Shown: in pieces, positions 60,215-64,000 of the stretch | Position numbering within the stretch: position 1 is the first letter of the stretch | Layout: each line of letters opens with the position of its first letter | From: Nesterenkonia sp. Act20 | GTDB lineage: Bacteria; Actinomycetota; Actinomycetes; Actinomycetales; Micrococcaceae | Length of the DNA: 64,000 nucleotides | Direction: 5' to 3' | NCBI RefSeq assembly: GCF_019173455.1 | Contig: NZ_JADPQH010000001.1 | Location: forward strand, 806,001 to 870,000 | Translations under genes and position numbers: made by a program | Notes under the pieces: model-generated | Told to the model about the DNA's origin: nothing | The model's database searches: none | Seen by the model: only the letters and a program-made list of their open reading frames with translations

Positions 60215-61930
60215 CTAGAACAACTGGCGGAAGTTCGTCTTCGCGAGGTCGATCAGCTCGTCTCCGCGACCACTCAGCACGGTGCGCACTGCGTAGAGCG
60301 TGAAGCCTTTCGCCTGCTCAGCAGTGATGTTGGGCGGCATCGAGAGTTCCTGGCGCTCGGTGACAACATCGAGCAGCGCCGGGCCGTCGTGGGCCAGGAA
60401 CTCCTCGACGGCCGCGGGAAGATCTTCAGATTTCTCCACCCGGATGCCCTTGATGTCCATCGCCTCAGCCACGGCGGCGAAGTTGGGATTCTTCAGTTCG
60501 GTGCCGTAATTGACGAATCCGGCGGCCTTCATCTCCACCTCGACAAAGTTCAGGGAGGAGTTGTTGTAGACCACGGTCTTGATCGGCAGCTCGTTCTGCG
60601 TGATGGTCAGCAGCTCACCCATGAGCATCGCCAGTCCGCCATCGCCGGCGAGCGCGATGATCTGCTTCTCCGGCTCGGCCATCTGCGCACCGATCCCCTG
60701 CGAGATCGCATTGGCCATGGACCCGTGGCTGAAGGAGCCCAGCAGTCGCCGCTTGCCGTTCATCGTCAGATACCGGCACGCCCAGACCACCGGTGAGCCG
60801 ACGTCGGGAAGGAAGATGGCGTCGTCGTCGGCGCCCTCATCGATCAGCCGGGTCAGGTACTGCGGGTGAATGGTGCGCTTGGACGGAGTGGCCAGCGCGT
60901 CCAGGTCCTTGCGGGTCTTGGTGTAGTGCTCGGTGGAGTCTTTCAGGTGCTCGGAGCTGCGGTGCTCATCGAGCTTGGGCAGCAGCGCGTCCACGGTGTC
61001 CTTGACCGTGCCCACCAGGCCCACGTCCACCGGTGTGCGTCGGCCGATCTGCTCACCGCGAATGTCGACCTGCACCACCTTCGCGTGCTCCGGATAGAAC
61101 TGCTGATAGGGAAGATCCGAACCGAGCACCAGCAGCGTCTCGCAGACCTCCATCGCTCGGTACCCGGAGGAGAAGCCGAGCAGACCAGTCATGCCGACGT
61201 CGTAGGGGTTGTCCCACTCGACATGCTCCTTGCCGCGCAGCGCATGCACGATCGGCGCCTGCAGACGCTCAGCGATCGCGAGCATCTCCGCGTGTGCCCC
61301 GGCTGTCCCGGCCCCCGCAAGGATAGTCACGCGCTCACAGGTGTTCAGAGCTTCGGCCGCCCGATCCAAATCCGCCTCGGCTGGGATCATCCTCGAACCC
61401 ATGGGCAGAATGGCATGTGGCTCCGCAGAACTCGCCGCGAGCGCGACGTCGCCCGGAATGACCAGCACTGCCACGCCGCGCTTCTCTATGGCCTCGCGCA
61501 TGGCGATCCGCAGCAGCCGCGGCATCTGGTCCGCGTGGGCGACGTGCTCCACGTAGACGCTGCAGTCGCGGAAAAGCTCCTGCGGATGAGTCTCCTGGAA
61601 ATAGTTGGAACCGATCTCCTCGCTGGGGATCTGCGCGGCGATGGCCAGCACCGGGGTCCGCGAGCGCTGTGCATCGAAGAGCCCGTTGATCAGATGCAGG
61701 TTGCCGGGGCCGCAGCTGCCCGCGCAGACCGCGAGATCTCCGGTGACCTGGGCTTCGGCGCTGGCGGCGAAGGCGGCGGCCTCCTCATGACGGGTCTGCA
61801 CCCATTCGATGGTGCCCGCGGCGCGCAGCGCGTCGGTCAGGCCGTTGAGAGAATCCCCAGGGATTCCGTAGATCCGCTCCACTCCGCTCGCGTGCAGGGT
61901 GTCAACGATGTTCCGTGCGACTGTCGGCAT
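60215..61930 (-). CDS. poxB: Pyruvate dehydrogenase (quinone)/pyruvate oxidase
   Basis: A 571-residue thiamine-diphosphate flavoenzyme that decarboxylates pyruvate to acetate and passes electrons to quinones. The ThDP-activating Glu is in TRHEEAAAFAAS near residue 48; FAD-domain SDLPYQQFYPEH near 270; ThDP/metal motif GDGGLAMLMGELLTI...YNNSSLNF near 430-465. Length matches E. coli PoxB (572). A good ribosome site (GGAAGGAC) precedes the ATG. A peroxide-forming oxidase is an alternative, but the quinone type is usual in actinobacteria. Confidence 0.9.
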   Translation of the reverse strand: MPTVARNIVDTLHASGVERIYGIPGDSLNGLTDALRAAGTIEWVQTRHEEAAAFAASAEAQVTGDLAVCAGSCGPGNLHLINGLFDAQRSRTPVLAIAAQIPSEEIGSNYFQETHPQELFRDCSVYVEHVAHADQMPRLLRIAMREAIEKRGVAVLVIPGDVALAASSAEPHAILPMGSRMIPAEADLDRAAEALNTCERVTILAGAGTAGAHAEMLAIAERLQAPIVHALRGKEHVEWDNPYDVGMTGLLGFSSGYRAMEVCETLLVLGSDLPYQQFYPEHAKVVQVDIRGEQIGRRTPVDVGLVGTVKDTVDALLPKLDEHRSSEHLKDSTEHYTKTRKDLDALATPSKRTIHPQYLTRLIDEGADDDAIFLPDVGSPVVWACRYLTMNGKRRLLGSFSHGSMANAISQGIGAQMAEPEKQIIALAGDGGLAMLMGELLTITQNELPIKTVVYNNSSLNFVEVEMKAAGFVNYGTELKNPNFAAVAEAMDIKGIRVEKSEDLPAAVEEFLAHDGPALLDVVTERQELSMPPNITAEQAKGFTLYAVRTVLSGRGDELIDLAKTNFRQLF

Positions 61931-62032
61931 GGCGTCCTTCCAAGAGGGTCCCCGCTGCCTGCGCAGGCGAGCGGCGCGTATCTTCGAAGTCTAGGACTCC
62001 CCAGTCCACACGCCTATGGGACAAGTCACGAA

Positions 62033-62057
62033 GAGGACGACGACGGCGCCAGCTCGC
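62033..62057. repeat. Dispersed repeat family 2, partial copy 3
   Basis: GAGGACGACGACGGCGCC followed by A-GCTCGCC repeats the right end of the family seen at 55367 and 58163. The left part is absent. The remainder of the 167-bp gap holds the poxB and NUDIX promoters. Confidence 0.45.
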
Positions 62058-62085
62058 CGCCCAGCCGACGAGCAGAAACCTCCCC

Positions 62086-62091
62086 TAGGCT
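62086..62091 (+). promoter_or_regulatory. -10 box TAGGCT for leaderless NUDIX gene
   Basis: TAGGCT followed by 6 nt and ATG 62098, identical in layout to dapA and dapB. Confidence 0.55.
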
Positions 62092-62097
62092 GACCAC

Positions 62098-62730
62098 ATG
62101 CCCGTTCATGACGCCCCTGCACAGCACCCGATCCTGGAATCCAAGACGCTCCAGAAGACACCCATCTACGACTTGGTGGAAGAGACCTTCCAGTTCGGCG
62201 AGGCCGAGGAGACGCTCACCCGAGCATTTCTGATGCACCTGAGCGCAGTCGCCGTCGTCGCTGTGGACGAGCAGGACCGAGTCCTGCTGATTCGCCAGTA
62301 CCGGCACCCGCTGCGGCAGAACATGTGGGAGGTCCCGGCCGGGCTCTTGGACACCGAGGGCGAGTCGATGCTCGATGCCGCAGCACGGGAGCTGCACGAG
62401 GAAGCAGACATCAGCGCCGAGACCTGGCATACGCTCGCCGATTTCACGACGACTCCCGGGGCGTCGAACGAGGCCATCCGTATCTATCTGGCCGAGGGCA
62501 TCTCCGAGACTCCCGAGGCGGATCAGCACGAACGCGAAGGCGAGGAAGCCGAGATCGTGAAGACCTGGGTCCCGCTCGCAGAGGCCGTGCAAGCGGTGCT
62601 TGCGGGCCAGATCCACAACCCCAGCGCGGTCACCGGAATCCTGGCGTTGCATGCGCTGCGCACCGGCGCGGGAGAGCTGCGCGACGCGCGTGCGCCCTGG
62701 CCGGATCACCCCCGCGGGATCAACCCCTGA
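62098..62730 (+). CDS. NUDIX hydrolase (ADP-ribose pyrophosphatase type)
   Basis: A 210-residue hydrolase. The Nudix box AGLLDTEGESMLDAAARELHEEADI spans ~80-104 with all key Gly and Glu residues. VLLIRQYRHPLRQNMWEVPAG before it and TTPGASNEAIRIYLAEGI after it are typical of ADP-ribose pyrophosphatases (NudF-like). In many actinobacteria this gene lies near recombination or pyrimidine genes; here it stands alone beside poxB. Confidence 0.88.
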   Translation: MPVHDAPAQHPILESKTLQKTPIYDLVEETFQFGEAEETLTRAFLMHLSAVAVVAVDEQDRVLLIRQYRHPLRQNMWEVPAGLLDTEGESMLDAAARELHEEADISAETWHTLADFTTTPGASNEAIRIYLAEGISETPEADQHEREGEEAEIVKTWVPLAEAVQAVLAGQIHNPSAVTGILALHALRTGAGELRDARAPWPDHPRGINP

Positions 62731-62761
62731 CCCTCGTTAGCGCCAGGCGAATCGCTCGTTC

Positions 62762-63706
62762 TCAGGCGCCGTGAGGTGGAGACTCGGACAATCGGTTCGC
62801 AAAAGACTTGGCCGCCACGGTGAGCTCCTCTGGGCCCAGGATCTTGAACGGCGCGTCGAATCGAGCGATCAGCGCTAACACTCCCTGCCAAGACCAGGAC
62901 CCGAGGGTGATATGCGTCGAGGTCTCCGAGAGCTCGTGGAGCTTCCCGTCGTCAATCCAAGGGGCAATCTCCCGCAGGGGCAGTTCAAGGATGATCTCTC
63001 CTATGCACGGCCACTGATCATCCAGTTCAGATCCCTTGAACCGTGCCGCAAGGAATGACGCCGGGTTCGGCGCCGGCAGCGGCCGCGGCGTGAACAACGG
63101 CCCAGGCGGCACCCGGGGAGTCATCCGATCTACGCGATAGATCCGCCAGTCTGTTCGGTCAAGGTCCCACCCAATGAGGTACCAGCGACCCCGACGAGCC
63201 ACGATCGCATGCGGCTGCGTCCTGCGCGGAGCCTGCTCCCGGTAATCGAAGCGCAGCACTCTGCGCTCTCGGACGGCGGCGCTGACCGACTCCAGCACCG
63301 CCGGGTTCACAGGACTTCCAACACGCGGAACCGTGAAACGGACCCCGTCGATCCGATGCCGCAGACGGGCCGGCATCACCTGCCTCACCGTCGCTAGAGC
63401 CCGCTCGGCCCCCTCCTCGATCTCCACACCAGAGCTGGGCGCGCTCTGCAGTGCCACAGCAATCGCCACGGCCTGATCATCGTCGAAGCGCAGGGGCGGC
63501 AGTTCGGATCCCGGCACCAGCCGGTATCCCCCATCAGGCCCCTTGGTCGCGCGGATCTCATAGCCGAGTTCCCGGAGACGCTCGACGTCGCGTCGTACCG
63601 TCCTCGCGGTGACTTCGAGTCGGTCCGCCAGCAGCTGGCCAGGCCAGTCTCGCTGGGTCTGCAACAGCGAGAGCAGCGTGAGCGTTCGGAAGGTGCTTCC
63701 ACTCAT
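62762..63706 (-). CDS. WYL-domain transcriptional regulator (YafY family)
   Basis: A 314-residue regulator. N-terminal HTH RTLTLLSLLQTQRDWPGQLLADRLEVTARTVRRDVERLRELG (~7-50). The WYL ligand domain (~140-220) has VLRFDYREQ and RRGRWYLIGWDLDRTDWRIYRVDRM. It diverges from a VOC-family gene across a 108-bp gap containing an inverted repeat, a common pairing. The ligand is unknown. Confidence 0.9.
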   Translation of the reverse strand: MSGSTFRTLTLLSLLQTQRDWPGQLLADRLEVTARTVRRDVERLRELGYEIRATKGPDGGYRLVPGSELPPLRFDDDQAVAIAVALQSAPSSGVEIEEGAERALATVRQVMPARLRHRIDGVRFTVPRVGSPVNPAVLESVSAAVRERRVLRFDYREQAPRRTQPHAIVARRGRWYLIGWDLDRTDWRIYRVDRMTPRVPPGPLFTPRPLPAPNPASFLAARFKGSELDDQWPCIGEIILELPLREIAPWIDDGKLHELSETSTHITLGSWSWQGVLALIARFDAPFKILGPEELTVAAKSFANRLSESPPHGA

Positions 63707-63725
63707 GGTTCAAGTATCTCCCTTG

Positions 63726-63748
63726 TAGAGGACACTAACTGACCTCTA
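63726..63748. promoter_or_regulatory. Inverted repeat TAGAGG-N11-CCTCTA between WYL and VOC genes
   Basis: A perfect 6-bp inverted repeat with 11-bp gap, 20 bp before the WYL start. It overlaps a TATAAG -10-like box (63747-63752) for the rightward gene. A probable operator of the WYL regulator. Confidence 0.5.
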
Positions 63749-63814
63749 TAAGTGCGATCGTGAATCTCAGACGGCCGCTTCGACCGTCAAAGACACGAGA
63801 AGAGAGACAACGCC

Positions 63815-64000
63815 ATGAGCATCACAACCACGACCCACCTGAACTTCCGCGGCACCGCACGCCCGGCCCTGGAGTTCTACAGGAACATCTTCGGAGGCCA
63901 CCTCACTCTGGCCACTTACGCTGACTTCGGAACGCCCCACGACGCTCCTGGGGCTGACAAGGTCGTCTTCGGTCAGCTTGAGAGTGCCGAGGGCTTTCGC
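63815..64000 (+). CDS. VOC-family (PhnB/glyoxalase-like) protein, cut by window end
   Basis: The first 62 residues of a VOC-superfamily protein: TTTHLNFRGTARPALEFYRNIFGGHLTLATYADFG, then DKVVFGQLESAEGF. This is the PhnB-like group (formerly 3-demethylubiquinone methyltransferase-like) that is typically ~140 aa. It diverges from the WYL regulator, which probably controls it. Substrate unknown. Confidence 0.85.
   Translation, partial: MSITTTTHLNFRGTARPALEFYRNIFGGHLTLATYADFGTPHDAPGADKVVFGQLESAEGFR

Noticed and set aside
1-64000. CRISPR arrays, tRNA or rRNA genes, insertion sequences
   Set aside because: No regularly spaced direct repeats, no tRNA-like cloverleaf was recognised near the integration junction or elsewhere, and no transposase gene was seen. 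A covariance-model scan could still reveal small RNAs that reading cannot.

Overview
The window is high-GC, gene-dense bacterial DNA from an actinobacterium, most likely of the order Micrococcales (a Micrococcaceae relative such as Nesterenkonia or Arthrobacter; this placement is an inference from gene content). Diagnostic features are PriA in place of HisA/TrpF, the chain ftsK-pgsA-cinA-clgR-DUF3046-recA-recX-miaB-miaA-dapF, a class F-like sortase beside an ECF sigma/anti-sigma pair, LexA boxes of the TCGAAC-N4-GTTCGA type, and many start codons 6-8 nt after a -10 hexamer (leaderless mRNAs).

Region 1 (1-about 5436) is the right end of an integrated phage-like element. A tyrosine integrase and a Cro/CI-type repressor read rightward. 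A tightly overlapping leftward operon holds an excisionase-like protein, a zinc-ribbon/HTH protein, a DUF6907-like protein, a replication-type protein, a Cys-rich protein, an HNH nuclease and the terminase large subunit. Two matching operators lie between the two units. Packaging genes follow early genes within 2.4 kb, which suggests a compact satellite (PICI-like) rather than a full prophage. It appears to have inserted into a tadA/cpaF secretion ATPase gene, of which only the N-terminal part is left here.

Region 2 (5.7-12.2 kb): an inverted pair of perfect actinobacterial DnaA boxes, a large FHA-FtsK/SpoIIIE ATPase of EssC-like layout without visible secretion partners, a lipoprotein, a MarR regulator and an SseB-like protein. 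Region 3 (12.2-15.5 kb): hisC-hisB-hisH-priA-sseB. Region 4 (15.5-31 kb): SOS and genome maintenance: LysM protein/lexA (divergent, two LexA boxes), capA, vanY, dinG, hflX, a 16S rRNA methyltransferase-like gene, dapF, miaA, miaB, recX, recA (LexA box upstream), DUF3046, marR, clgR, cinA. Region 5 (31-38 kb): pgsA, ftsK, rnj, dapA. Region 6 (38-42.5 kb): anti-sigma, ECF sigma, sortase and DUF4397 protein in one operon, then a polytopic membrane acyltransferase-like protein. Region 7 (42.6-48.3 kb): deoR-galT-galE-galK (Leloir pathway), dapB and a membrane protein. Region 8 (48.4-53 kb): molybdenum-cofactor genes moaE, moaB, moaC, moeA (left) and moaA, moaD (right). Region 9 (53-64 kb): an NTF2-like protein, a lipoprotein, an M16 protease, an Lrp regulator diverging from ocd-ctlX (citrulline/ornithine catabolism), a PKD/DUF6318 secreted pair, poxB, a NUDIX hydrolase and a WYL regulator diverging from a VOC protein cut by the window edge.

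The most notable unexplained structure is a family of three intergenic elements, each exactly 75 bp, with nested inverted repeats whose arms covary between copies (38123, 42545, 46968). A second dispersed repeat occurs at 55367, 58163 and, in part, 62033. No rRNA, tRNA, CRISPR array or insertion sequence was recognised. No stretch longer than about 250 bases is without a gene or described site.
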